DNA of 64,000 nt from Lentimicrobiaceae bacterium (GTDB lineage Bacteria; Bacteroidota; Bacteroidia; Bacteroidales; Lentimicrobiaceae), in contig JACJXH010000002.1 in assembly GCA_020636745.1 (NCBI GenBank), positions 1 to 64,000 of the forward strand, read 5' to 3'. This document shows, in pieces, positions 26,900 to 35,533 of this stretch (position 1 is the stretch's first letter; every line of letters begins with the position of its first letter). A model generated the notes under the pieces. It saw nothing but the letters and a program-made list of their open reading frames with translations, had not been told where the DNA came from and searched no databases. The position numbers were made by a program, and so were the translations under genes.

Positions 26900-28189
26900 C
26901 TATCGGGCAATCAATAGATAATAGTTTTTCTTTCCTTTTTGAACCAGCATATATTTCCCGCTGAGCAGGTGCTGTTCATTTGCGCCAAAATCTTCACCCA
27001 CTTTGGCTTTGTTTACTTGAACTCCGCCATCTTTCAGCATACGGCGGGCTTCACCTTTTGATGGGAAAATGGCTGTTTTTTCAGCCACCAGTTCAACAAT
27101 GCCAATACCCTGGTTCAGTTCGTCAAGGCTGATTTCAAATTGAGGAACGCCCTCAAATACCGAAAGCAGTGTATCTTCATCAAGTTTATGCAAGGCTTCG
27201 GCGGTACCTTTTCCAAAAAGAATTTCTGAAGCTTCTACTGCTGCCTGAAAATCGGCTTCGGAATGCACGCGAATAGTGATGTCTTTGGCCAGTGCTTTTT
27301 GCAACACGCGCAAATGTGGTGCGGTGAGGTGTTCGGCAATCATAGCCTCAATTTCTTCTTTTCCGTAAAGCGTGAAAATACGGATATATTTTTCGGCATC
27401 GGCATCGGAAGTGTTTAACCAGAACTGATAAAACTTGTAGGGCGAAGTTCTTGCAGGGTCGAGCCAAACATTGCCCGATTCAGTTTTGCCAAATTTTCCT
27501 CCATCGGCTTTGGTAATGAGCGGACAGGTAAGCGCAAATGCTTCGCCTCCCGTTTTTCGGCGGATCAGTTCAGTACCGGTAGTAATATTTCCCCACTGAT
27601 CGGAGCCGCCCATCTGTAATTTGCAATTGTTATGCTGATATAAATGCAAAAAATCGTAACCCTGAACCAGCTGGTAGGTAAATTCAGTAAACGACATGCC
27701 ATCGCCGGCTTCACCGGTCAGGCGTTTTTTTACTGAGTCCTTGGCCATCATGTAGTTAACTGTAATATGTTTCCCAATGTCGCGGATAAACTCAAGAAAC
27801 GAAAATTCCTTCATCCAGTCGTAATTGTTCACCATCTCAGCTTTATTGGCATCGCTGGTGTCAAAATCGAGCAGTTTCATCAACTGGGTTTTCAGGCACT
27901 CCTGGTTATGGCGCAGGGTAGCTTCATCGAGCAGGTTGCGTTCTTCTGATTTTCCTGAGGGGTCGCCAATCATACCGGTAGCTCCGCCAACAAGTACAAT
28001 GGGTTTGTGGCCGCAACGTTGCAGATGTTTGAGCATCATTACACCAACAAGGTGACCAATATGCAGAGAATCGGCAGTGGGGTCGATGCCCACATATGCC
28101 GATATCATTTCTTTTTGCAATATCTCTTCAGTTCCCGGCATCATGGTGTGAATCATACCACGCCAGTTCAGTTCTTCAACAAAATTCAT
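26900..28189 (-). CDS. tyrS: Tyrosyl-tRNA synthetase
   Basis: This 429-residue class I synthetase has the HIGH motif as SLHIGHL near residues 42-48, the KMSKS equivalent as KFGKT, the QGYDFLHLY / GGSDQWGN tyrosine-binding blocks, and a C-terminal S4 RNA-binding domain (FPSKGEARRMLKDGGVQVN). I chose ATG 28189. The frame has a TTG six codons upstream, but that overlaps the promoter -7 box. It is monocistronic and convergent with purN. Confidence 0.96.
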   Translation of the reverse strand: MNFVEELNWRGMIHTMMPGTEEILQKEMISAYVGIDPTADSLHIGHLVGVMMLKHLQRCGHKPIVLVGGATGMIGDPSGKSEERNLLDEATLRHNQECLKTQLMKLLDFDTSDANKAEMVNNYDWMKEFSFLEFIRDIGKHITVNYMMAKDSVKKRLTGEAGDGMSFTEFTYQLVQGYDFLHLYQHNNCKLQMGGSDQWGNITTGTELIRRKTGGEAFALTCPLITKADGGKFGKTESGNVWLDPARTSPYKFYQFWLNTSDADAEKYIRIFTLYGKEEIEAMIAEHLTAPHLRVLQKALAKDITIRVHSEADFQAAVEASEILFGKGTAEALHKLDEDTLLSVFEGVPQFEISLDELNQGIGIVELVAEKTAIFPSKGEARRMLKDGGVQVNKAKVGEDFGANEQHLLSGKYMLVQKGKKNYYLLIAR

Positions 28190-28204
28190 AGGTTTGATTT
28201 TTTG

Positions 28205-28236
28205 CAAATTTACGCTTATCCGTTCAATTGACCAAA
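28205..28236 (-). promoter_or_regulatory. tyrS promoter, full Bacteroidota consensus
   Basis: On the minus strand TTTG (28236-28233), a 20-bp spacer and TAAATTTG (28212-28205) match the -33/-7 consensus TTTG-N19-21-TAnnTTTG. The -7 box ends 15 bp before the ATG. This is the best promoter match in the window. Confidence 0.75.
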
Positions 28237-28307
28237 GGTGGAAGTAATTACAGGGTCAGTCATTACAAAACTGAACTGCAGAAACCTGAATCTTTTGTGT
28301 ATTTTCT

Positions 28308-28315
28308 TAGCTTTG
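28308..28315 (+). promoter_or_regulatory. Candidate -7 box abutting the SDR gene start
   Basis: TAGCTTTG, an exact TAnnTTTG match, ends only 4 bp before the ATG at 28320. If used, the mRNA would be leaderless or nearly so. Confidence 0.35.
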
Positions 28316-28319
28316 CATT

Positions 28320-29342
28320 ATGATATTAGTTACAGGAGCCACAGGCCTGGTAGGTTCTTACCTGCTTCACGAATTACTTAAATCAGATGAGCCGGTGCGT
28401 GCTTTGCTGCACAATCCATCGAGCCTGAGCCATACCCGTAAGATTTTTGCCAGTCTGGGTGCAAATCCTGATGAACTCGTCGGCCGCATTGAATGGATGG
28501 ATGGCGATGTACTCGATTATTTTTCTCTGGCCGATGCTATGAAAGGCGTTCAGAAGGTGTACCATTGTGCGGCCATTGTTTCCTTTGATCCGCGCGACCA
28601 TGAGTTAATGATGAAAATTAATGTGGAAGGTACTGCCAATGTAGTTAACGCTGCTCTCGAGGCTGGCGTTGAAAAACTTTGCCATGTGAGTTCAATTGCT
28701 TCTCTGGGCCGGACCGAAAACAGCAATATCATTGATGAAAAATCGCAGTTCAGGACCTCATCCTACAATTCAAAATATTCTTTGAGCAAATTTGCCGGCG
28801 AACGTGAAGTATGGCGCGGTACTGCCGAAGGGCTCAAGGCTGTAATTGTTAACCCTTCGGTTATTCTGGGTTACGGTTTCCCTGAAAAGGGGAGTACTAA
28901 AATGTTTACCACCATTTACCGCAATTCATGGTTTTATGGCAAGGGAATCAATGGCTTTGTTGATGTGCAGGATGTGGTAAGAGCTATGACCGGGCTTATG
29001 GAGAGCCAGGTGTTCAATGAGCGGTTTGTTGTTTCAGGGGGCGATTATAGCTATCGTGAAATATTTACGCTTATTGCCAAAGGATTTGGGAAAAGCGCAC
29101 CAAAGTTTGCTGTTCCGAATCTGGCATTGGAAATAGTTTGGCGTTTTGAATGGCTCCGCGGCAAGTTAACAGGGTCAAAGCCATTGATTACCAGGGAAAC
29201 TTCCCGTACTTCGAAGGGAAATTTTTATTATGCTACCAGCAAACTGCATTGTACGCTTAACTTTGAGTTTACCCCTATTGAAAAAGTAATCAGCCGGACG
29301 TGCCGGCTGATTAAGGGAGATATGATGAGTAATGGAGATTAA
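28320..29342 (+). CDS. NAD(P)-dependent epimerase/dehydratase (extended SDR)
   Basis: This 340-residue protein has an N-terminal Rossmann motif GATGLVG (residues 6-12) and an active-site YSLSK with an upstream Ser in HVSSIASLG. It resembles the dihydroflavonol-4-reductase/3-beta-HSD-like branch of extended SDRs. The substrate is not predictable, and candidates include nucleotide sugars, sterol-like or aldehyde substrates. There is no signal peptide. A terminator-like hairpin lies inside its last codons, and its stop is 12 bp from the convergent mltF-like gene. Confidence 0.88.
   Translation: MILVTGATGLVGSYLLHELLKSDEPVRALLHNPSSLSHTRKIFASLGANPDELVGRIEWMDGDVLDYFSLADAMKGVQKVYHCAAIVSFDPRDHELMMKINVEGTANVVNAALEAGVEKLCHVSSIASLGRTENSNIIDEKSQFRTSSYNSKYSLSKFAGEREVWRGTAEGLKAVIVNPSVILGYGFPEKGSTKMFTTIYRNSWFYGKGINGFVDVQDVVRAMTGLMESQVFNERFVVSGGDYSYREIFTLIAKGFGKSAPKFAVPNLALEIVWRFEWLRGKLTGSKPLITRETSRTSKGNFYYATSKLHCTLNFEFTPIEKVISRTCRLIKGDMMSNGD
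29287..29313 (-). terminator. Terminator hairpin inside the 3' coding end of the convergent gene
   Basis: A perfect 11-bp stem, TAATCAGCCGG (29287-29297) with CCGGCTGATTA (29303-29313), 5-nt loop. On the minus strand it is followed by CTTTTTC, so it should terminate the transglycosylase gene at 29355 while coding for the last residues of the SDR. Confidence 0.65.
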
Positions 29343-29354
29343 AAGCTGAAAGGC

Positions 29355-30794
29355 CTATTCACTTGCAATCATCCTGTATTGGTCATATTTTTCAAGTACA
29401 TCTTTCACAAACTTCTGGGTTTCTTTTCCGCTTACGCGACCATACCTGGCTACAGGATCGTTATAAAATTCAGGATTGGCTTTCGATAATAAGCAGTATT
29501 CAACGTTGTCTTTCCAGATTCTGGGATTTTTGTTGTGCTTCACGGCCAGATTGTATGCATCCAGCACATGGGCATACCCAATATTGTAAGCAGCAAGCAC
29601 AAACTTTTTTCTTTCAACAGGGTCGGGAACACGACTCGAAAACTCTTTGTCAAGGTATTGTATCAGACGCATACCCGCTGTTATTTGTTCCTGGGCTGTT
29701 GAGCCGGCATGTGCACCAAAACTTCTGGCAGTTGCTGGCATAAGCTGCATCAGACCAAAAGCGCCAACCCGTGAAGTTACATCTGTTCTGAACTTGGATT
29801 CATGATAAATTAAAGCTGAGAGTAAACGCCAGTCCCAACCTGTATTTCTGGTGGCCTGTTTAATAATATCATCGTAATCCGAAATGGCCTGTTTTTTAAC
29901 GGGTATACCTAATGCAAGATGAACATAACGCGGATTTTCGAAATATTTTGTGAACTGATATTTAAAATCACGTGATTGTTGTTTCTGATCTATCCATTGG
30001 TTAATGGCTTCGCGCAGGTTAACGGCTCCTTTGCGAACGGCCCAGCCAACGCCAATTTCAGGGCTGGTTTCTGTTCTTACATCCAAATCGCTGTATATCA
30101 TTGCAAAAGCATTGGCTGTATTTTTATAAGCGAGCGTATAGTCGGCTTTTCCCGATGCAACGGCTTTTATCAGGCCTGCTACATTTCTGGTTGCATCGGT
30201 TTTTACCAGAATATTCTGGCCAGTAGCATCCTGCAAATCGTTGAGGTAGTACTGTTTCCTAACGAGTGCTGACAGGGTAAGGGTCCGGCCTTCCATTTGA
30301 TTCAGGTTCTTGACCAGATGTGATTCAACCGTTTTCATATCGTGCATGCGGCGCCAGTTGTCGGGTTTGCGCTGCACAAGTACCTGCCGGGTATAAAAGA
30401 GTGGTTTGGTTTGTTCAATCGCATAGCGGGGATCGGTTACCGGCGGAAGATCCATGGCTACAATGTCTACTTTTCGCTGTTGCAGATATTGTAATGCTTT
30501 GTGGTAGTCGGGCTCAACAACAATTTCAAGCTGAACATCCATGTCATTGGCAAATTGCTGCAGCATTTCAAATTGGTAGCCGCGGGGTTCGCCATGTAAA
30601 TCAAAATAATTAAACGGGCTGTCGTCGGTAAGTGCTACAATTTTTCCGCGCTGGATAATGTCTTTTAATACACCTCCGGCAAGTTCTGTATTAAAAAAAG
30701 ATTTTCCTGATGAAACCGAGCAGGATATGGGTACCAGCAGGATAAACATCAGGAGAAATATACTTACGGAGTTATATATTATTTGCTTACGCAT
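29355..30794 (-). CDS. mltF: MltF-like membrane-bound lytic transglycosylase
   Basis: This 479-residue lipoprotein (lipobox PISC, Cys25) has an N-terminal periplasmic substrate-binding (SBP_bac_3) domain (about 45-280). A C-terminal SLT domain (about 310-440) has catalytic E332 in YHESKF followed by GAFGLMQLMPATA and LAAYNIGYAHV. MltF proteins cleave peptidoglycan glycan strands with formation of 1,6-anhydro-MurNAc, and the binding domain modulates activity. Length and architecture match the family. It is monocistronic. Confidence 0.92.
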   Translation of the reverse strand: MRKQIIYNSVSIFLLMFILLVPISCSVSSGKSFFNTELAGGVLKDIIQRGKIVALTDDSPFNYFDLHGEPRGYQFEMLQQFANDMDVQLEIVVEPDYHKALQYLQQRKVDIVAMDLPPVTDPRYAIEQTKPLFYTRQVLVQRKPDNWRRMHDMKTVESHLVKNLNQMEGRTLTLSALVRKQYYLNDLQDATGQNILVKTDATRNVAGLIKAVASGKADYTLAYKNTANAFAMIYSDLDVRTETSPEIGVGWAVRKGAVNLREAINQWIDQKQQSRDFKYQFTKYFENPRYVHLALGIPVKKQAISDYDDIIKQATRNTGWDWRLLSALIYHESKFRTDVTSRVGAFGLMQLMPATARSFGAHAGSTAQEQITAGMRLIQYLDKEFSSRVPDPVERKKFVLAAYNIGYAHVLDAYNLAVKHNKNPRIWKDNVEYCLLSKANPEFYNDPVARYGRVSGKETQKFVKDVLEKYDQYRMIASE

Positions 30795-30885
30795 TCAGGT
30801 TGTTTTGGTGAATCAATGGCCAGTTTGGAGTAATTTTCAAACCGGCTTTTGTTAAGTGCCTCACTATTAATATAAAGAGGTATCT

Positions 30886-30910
30886 GCACACCCCCTTACA
30901 AACGGTGTGC
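30886..30910. other. Inverted repeat between mltF-like gene and efflux operon
   Basis: GCACACC and GGTGTGC (7 bp, 11-nt loop) in the 236-bp gap. No T run follows on either strand. It could be a weak terminator for the efflux operon or an operator for the transglycosylase gene. Confidence 0.35.
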
Positions 30911-31030
30911 CAAAATGCTATTTGTGTTTAAGCCAGTACCTGAATGCAACTCATTTACAGCATGATAAATGTGTTGTTCAGCCCAAAATGCAGAAAGGGA
31001 TTTAACTGACAAAAAGTGCAGGGAAGATGA

Positions 31031-32137
31031 TCAGGTTGTTTTTCGGTATCGCCATACAGAGAGCGAAAGTATACTTATTCCATAAATAAAAAGGATGCCC
31101 AGAGGCTTGTAAATATGCTGTAAACCAGAGCCTTTCAACATAACCATTCTAATCATGGCAATAAAATAGGCAATCGGATTAACCACATTCAGGTCTCTGG
31201 CCCATTGAGGCATACTTTCTACGGGTGTAAATAGTCCGCTCATCAGAATGAAGATAACAAGTACAAACCAGGCAAGGAACATTGACTGTTGCTGTGTGTC
31301 GGTGATTGTTGAGATAAAAAGCCCGATGCTCATCACCACAAGCAGATAAACCGATGCAATGAAAAATATGAGGAGAATATTACCCAAAAGCGGGATGTGG
31401 AATGCAAAACGGGCGACCAAAAGGCCGATGGCAAGCTCGAAAAGTGCTATTACCCAAAAAGGAATCAGCTTTCCGGCGATAAACTGATACTTCTTGATGG
31501 GGGTTACATTTATTTGTTCGATGGTTCCGATTTCCTTTTCACGAACAAGGTTCATTCCTGATAAAAACATCCCGATAATGGTTACCAGTAAAACAAGGAT
31601 TCCGGGAACCATATACGTTTTATAATCCAGTTCGGGGTTAAACCAGAACGACCAGTTTACCTTCATGCGGGAGCCGGCCTCAGGGTTTGCCTCAGTGATA
31701 ATATCTTGATTAAAATTACTGATAATTGAAACAGAATAGGCGTTCATGAGGGCTGCAGAACTACCGTTGATGGCATCGTTAACAATTTGAATATGCGCCG
31801 GAATGCCTTTGTTCAGGTTTTTTTCAAAGCCGGGCAGCATCACCAGCATCTGATGAGCCTTGCCCTGGTGCAGGTATTCCATCGCCGTTTTTGAATCGGC
31901 ACTCTGTCCCACAATGTGATAAAATGGTGATGACCTGAAATGCTCAGTTAAACTTCTTGAGCTAACGCTGTTGTCATTGTCAACAATGTACAGGTTTATA
32001 TTCTTGATTTCGAAGGTTACTGCATAGGAAAGGATGAGCAACTGAACCACCGGAATAACGAAAATGATAGGCAGCATCATGCGGTTTCTGAATACCTGCA
32101 AAAACTCTTTCTGCACTATGTAGAAAATTGTCCTCAT
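31031..32137 (-). CDS. ABC-2 type permease, efflux operon (YbhR-like)
   Basis: This 368-residue inner-membrane permease has an N-terminal membrane anchor (about 17-37), a large periplasmic domain (about 40-170) and five C-terminal helices with the conserved EKEIGTIEQINVTPI cytoplasmic coupling segment. It is the last gene of an eight-gene operon (tetR, tolC, hlyD, DUF2147, two ATPases, two permeases) and starts 15 bp after the other permease. With it, it would form the heterodimeric membrane part of a YbhGFSR-type exporter of drugs or cationic compounds. Confidence 0.92.
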   Translation of the reverse strand: MRTIFYIVQKEFLQVFRNRMMLPIIFVIPVVQLLILSYAVTFEIKNINLYIVDNDNSVSSRSLTEHFRSSPFYHIVGQSADSKTAMEYLHQGKAHQMLVMLPGFEKNLNKGIPAHIQIVNDAINGSSAALMNAYSVSIISNFNQDIITEANPEAGSRMKVNWSFWFNPELDYKTYMVPGILVLLVTIIGMFLSGMNLVREKEIGTIEQINVTPIKKYQFIAGKLIPFWVIALFELAIGLLVARFAFHIPLLGNILLIFFIASVYLLVVMSIGLFISTITDTQQQSMFLAWFVLVIFILMSGLFTPVESMPQWARDLNVVNPIAYFIAMIRMVMLKGSGLQHIYKPLGILFIYGISILSLSVWRYRKTT

Positions 32138-32152
32138 GTTGTGGAATTTGAC

Positions 32153-33247
32153 TCAGGCCAGCCTGATTTTAAACTTTTTTACGCTGGCCACAATAAATAC
32201 AGTGGTCATAATCAACAGAATCAGTGTTTCTTTCCAGAAATAGGCGATACCGGTTCCCTTGAGCATAATTGATTTTATAATGATGATAAACCACCTTGGC
32301 GGCATAATGGCGCTGAACCATTGCAGCGGCAGCGGCATATTCTCAATCGGAAATATAAATCCCGAAAGCAGGATGGTAGGCAACATCAGTGCAAACATCG
32401 AAAGCATCATGGCCGTTTGCTGATTATTGCTGATTGTTGAGATGAAAATGCCCAGTGAAAGTGCCAGAACAATAAACAGGATGCATTCGGCCATTAAAAG
32501 TATCAGACTGCCTTTTACAGGCACGCCAAAAACAAAGTAGCTCAGCAATAGAATAGTAATGGCATTGATAAAGGAAAGCAAAACATAGGGCATGACTTTA
32601 CCTGCCACAATATGCAAGGGCTTGAGTGGCGAAACAAGCAGCACTTCCATGGTTCCCAGCTCTTTTTCACGGGCAATTGAAATGGAGGTCATCATGGCCG
32701 AAACCAGCATCAGCAAAATGGTGATTACACCCGGCACAAACATATAAACACTTTTGAGTGCCGGATTGTACATCATCCTGATTTCCGGTATGATCACTGC
32801 TCCGTTTGCCTGAACCAGAAGGCTTTGGTTGTACCCTGAAATGATGTTGCTGGCATAACTTACCAGCAGATTGGCTGTATTGGGATCCGATGCATCTGCA
32901 ATCAGTTGAATGGTCGGTCTTTCGCCCCTCTCAAGTTTTTGGGCGAAGTTGCTTTCAAATACAATCACCATTTTATTCTGGCCCTTACGGAAACTTTCTT
33001 CAATTTCGTTTTGCGCAAAAAGCTTTTCGCCCTTTAAAAAATATCCCGAAGCAAACAGCTTATGCTGAATGGCGGTTGTAACAATATCGTTGGAAGGGTC
33101 GACCACCGAAACATTTACATCTTTGACCTCGTTGGTGATGGCAAAGCCGAAAAGTAAAACCTGTACCAACGGCATCCCGAAAAGGATAACCATTGAACGC
33201 ACATCGCGGAAAATATGAAGGAACTCCTTGATTATAAATCGTTTCAT
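32153..33247 (-). CDS. ABC-2 type permease, efflux operon (YbhS-like)
   Basis: This 364-residue protein has the same topology as its partner: N-terminal helix, periplasmic domain to about 165, five C-terminal helices and the coupling segment REKELGTMEVLLVSPL. It starts 11 bp after the preceding ATPase stop. The two permeases share motif order but limited identity by eye, fitting a YbhS/YbhR heterodimer. Confidence 0.92.
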   Translation of the reverse strand: MKRFIIKEFLHIFRDVRSMVILFGMPLVQVLLFGFAITNEVKDVNVSVVDPSNDIVTTAIQHKLFASGYFLKGEKLFAQNEIEESFRKGQNKMVIVFESNFAQKLERGERPTIQLIADASDPNTANLLVSYASNIISGYNQSLLVQANGAVIIPEIRMMYNPALKSVYMFVPGVITILLMLVSAMMTSISIAREKELGTMEVLLVSPLKPLHIVAGKVMPYVLLSFINAITILLLSYFVFGVPVKGSLILLMAECILFIVLALSLGIFISTISNNQQTAMMLSMFALMLPTILLSGFIFPIENMPLPLQWFSAIMPPRWFIIIIKSIMLKGTGIAYFWKETLILLIMTTVFIVASVKKFKIRLA

Positions 33248-33258
33248 TGTTATGGATT

Positions 33259-33993
33259 TTATCCGGCTTTTCGGGCCAGTTTCAAAAAAACTTCATTCAT
33301 ATTATCAGCGCTGTACATTTCTTTAAGTTTGGCGGGCGTGTCGAGGGCTTCAATTTTGCCATCAACCATAATTGAAACACGGTTGCAGTACTCAGCCTCA
33401 TCCATGTAATGAGTTGTTACAAAAACGGTGATACCCGATGCAGCAGCTTCATATATCATTTCCCAGAATTGACGGCGGGTTATCGGGTCAACGCCACCGG
33501 TGGGTTCGTCAAGAAAGACAATTTCAGGGGTATGCATGATAGCTACCGAAAAGGCAAGTTTTTGTCTGATACCTAATGGGAGAGAGGCAATTACAGTATT
33601 CTCATATTTTAAAATATCAAGCCGGTTGAGCATTTCGGATGTTTTTAATTTGATGTCAGCCCTTTTCATGCCGTATATTCCGCCATAAAAACGAAAATTT
33701 TCGGACACGGTGAGGTCTTCGTAAAGCGAAAAACGCTGGCTCATATATCCTATGCGACGTTTTATGCTTTCTGTTTCAGTAAAAACATCAAAACCAGCCA
33801 CCCTGATTTTTCCTGATGTCGGCTTTGATAAACCACATAAAATCCTGATGGCTGTGGTTTTTCCGGCGCCATTTGCACCCAGAAAACCAAAAATCTCACC
33901 CTTGTCAACAGAGAATGTCAGGTGATCGTTGGCTACAAAACTGCCAAATTTTTTAACCATGTTTTCAGCCTCAATGGCGTGGGTTGGTTTCAT
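33259..33993 (-). CDS. ABC ATPase, efflux operon, second nucleotide-binding domain
   Basis: This 244-residue domain has Walker A GANGAGKTT, Walker B IVFLDEPTGGVD and a switch His (TTHYMDE). The signature is LPLGIRQK instead of LSGGQ, as in the second half of E. coli YbhF. YbhF is a single protein with two ATPase domains. Here each domain is a separate gene (see 34056), so this operon has a split YbhF. It would pair with the canonical ATPase next to it to make one asymmetric ATP-binding dimer. Confidence 0.92.
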   Translation of the reverse strand: MKPTHAIEAENMVKKFGSFVANDHLTFSVDKGEIFGFLGANGAGKTTAIRILCGLSKPTSGKIRVAGFDVFTETESIKRRIGYMSQRFSLYEDLTVSENFRFYGGIYGMKRADIKLKTSEMLNRLDILKYENTVIASLPLGIRQKLAFSVAIMHTPEIVFLDEPTGGVDPITRRQFWEMIYEAAASGITVFVTTHYMDEAEYCNRVSIMVDGKIEALDTPAKLKEMYSADNMNEVFLKLARKAG

Positions 33994-34055
33994 TTTATAT
34001 TGAGTGATATTTTGAAAGTAAGTTTAAATTAATACCGGATTTCAGGAATTCAGCC

Positions 34056-34997
34056 TCATGCAGGAGTTTTATCTGATTGAACGTGCATGCGCATCAGATC
34101 AATAAAACAGTCTTCAATATCAGGTTCGGATTCACTTACCTGCGGTTGCCCCAACCCTTCATTCTCAAGAAAGGCACTGATTTCTTCCGTACTTAGTTTC
34201 CCGGTTTCAGCGGTGGCATGAACAAATTCGCCAAACATATCGGCACTGTGAATTTTGGGATGTTGCTTCAGTTTGCCCAGCAGGCTTAAGGTATTGCTAT
34301 GATGTATGCGGAACAATTGCCAGGGAAAAGCATTGATGATAGCTGCGGGTGCATCGGTGGCCAGAATTTTTCCGTGCTGAACCAGCGCCACCCTGTCGCA
34401 TAACATAGCTTCATCCATATAAGGGGTGGCTACAATGATGGTGATGCCCTCTTTTTTCAGGCGAATCAGCATTTCCCAGAATTCGCGGCGCGAAACAGCA
34501 TCAACTCCTGTGGTAGGTTCGTCAAGTACCAGCACCACCGGTTTGTGTATAAGTGCGCACGAGAGCGCCAGTTTTTGTTTCATTCCTCCCGATAACTTGC
34601 CTGCCCGGCGATGAGCAAAAGGGGCAATCTGATCGTAAATTTCACTTATCAGATGATAGTTGGCTTTAATATCGGCTTTGAAAATACCCGCAAAAAAACG
34701 AAGGTTTTCCTCTACTGTCAAATCCTGATAAAGTGAGAACTTGCCAGGCATATAACCCAGTATATTCCTGAGCTTTTTGTAATCTTTTACAACATCATAA
34801 CCTTCAACTGAGGCCTGACCTGCATCGGGAAGCAACAGGGTAGTGAGAATTCTAAAGAGGGAGGTTTTTCCGGCTCCATCAGGACCGATAAAGCCGAAAA
34901 TTTCTCCTCTTTTTACCGAAAAGCTCAGATTATCAAGCGCCAGTGTGTTACCATAGCGTTTGCTTATTCCATTACAACTAATTGCCAGATCCGACAT
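34056..34997 (-). CDS. ABC ATPase, efflux operon, first nucleotide-binding domain
   Basis: This 313-residue protein has Walker A GPDGAGKTS, a canonical signature LSGGMKQK and Walker B VLVLDEPTTGVD. A roughly 90-residue C-terminal extension (about 225-313) resembles the linker region of YbhF. ATG 34997 is chosen, 7 bp after the DUF2147 stop. The longer open frame would overlap that gene. It corresponds to the N-terminal half of YbhF. Confidence 0.9.
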   Translation of the reverse strand: MSDLAISCNGISKRYGNTLALDNLSFSVKRGEIFGFIGPDGAGKTSLFRILTTLLLPDAGQASVEGYDVVKDYKKLRNILGYMPGKFSLYQDLTVEENLRFFAGIFKADIKANYHLISEIYDQIAPFAHRRAGKLSGGMKQKLALSCALIHKPVVLVLDEPTTGVDAVSRREFWEMLIRLKKEGITIIVATPYMDEAMLCDRVALVQHGKILATDAPAAIINAFPWQLFRIHHSNTLSLLGKLKQHPKIHSADMFGEFVHATAETGKLSTEEISAFLENEGLGQPQVSESEPDIEDCFIDLMRMHVQSDKTPA

Positions 34998-35004
34998 GAT
35001 TTTG

Positions 35005-35493
35005 TTATTTTCTGATGGCATCTTCTTTTGTCCATACCGCTGTTTTTCCCAGTCCCATCCAGGCTTTTCCGATGTATCCCCTGATTTTGAGCGATTTGGC
35101 GCTTTCAAATTTCATATAACAGCTATAAGTTTTGCCACTACTTGGATTGTAAATGGTGCCTTCGCTCCATTCATCTTCACTGGCATCGTAAGTAAAATCC
35201 TTTAAAATCTGAAGTCCTATAATTTTCCGTGACTTCAGCCTGGACTCAGGATTGTTTTTGTCAAGCTTTTCTTTACCATTAGGGTCTTTGGGTTCTTTAA
35301 GCCATACAATTTCACCCACATATTTCCCATTGCTGGTTTTGTGAATGTTTACCTGTGACTTTTCCTTACCTGTTTCGTCGTCATAAGTCAAATAAATGCC
35401 AACAATCCTGTCGGCTTTGCTGTTTTGTGCCCTGGTAACTGATGGAACTGAAAGCGCAACAGCCAGTATTGCAAAAATTAAAATCTGTTTCAT
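35005..35493 (-). CDS. DUF2147 domain protein, exported
   Basis: This 162-residue protein has a signal peptide (1-22, cleavage near TRAQ) and a single DUF2147 beta-sandwich with the conserved GIYLTYDDETGKEKSQVNI start, IVGLQIL-like core (IIGLQILKDF), YNPSSGKTYSC and RGYIGKAWMGLGKTAVW. DUF2147 proteins are periplasmic and of unknown role. Its presence inside the efflux operon, 40 bp after the adaptor gene and 7 bp before the ATPase, suggests an accessory function in the same envelope process. Confidence 0.9.
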   Translation of the reverse strand: MKQILIFAILAVALSVPSVTRAQNSKADRIVGIYLTYDDETGKEKSQVNIHKTSNGKYVGEIVWLKEPKDPNGKEKLDKNNPESRLKSRKIIGLQILKDFTYDASEDEWSEGTIYNPSSGKTYSCYMKFESAKSLKIRGYIGKAWMGLGKTAVWTKEDAIRK

Positions 35494-35533
35494 GTGTACA
35501 TAGGTTAATGGGTGAATATGAACCGAAGATAAT

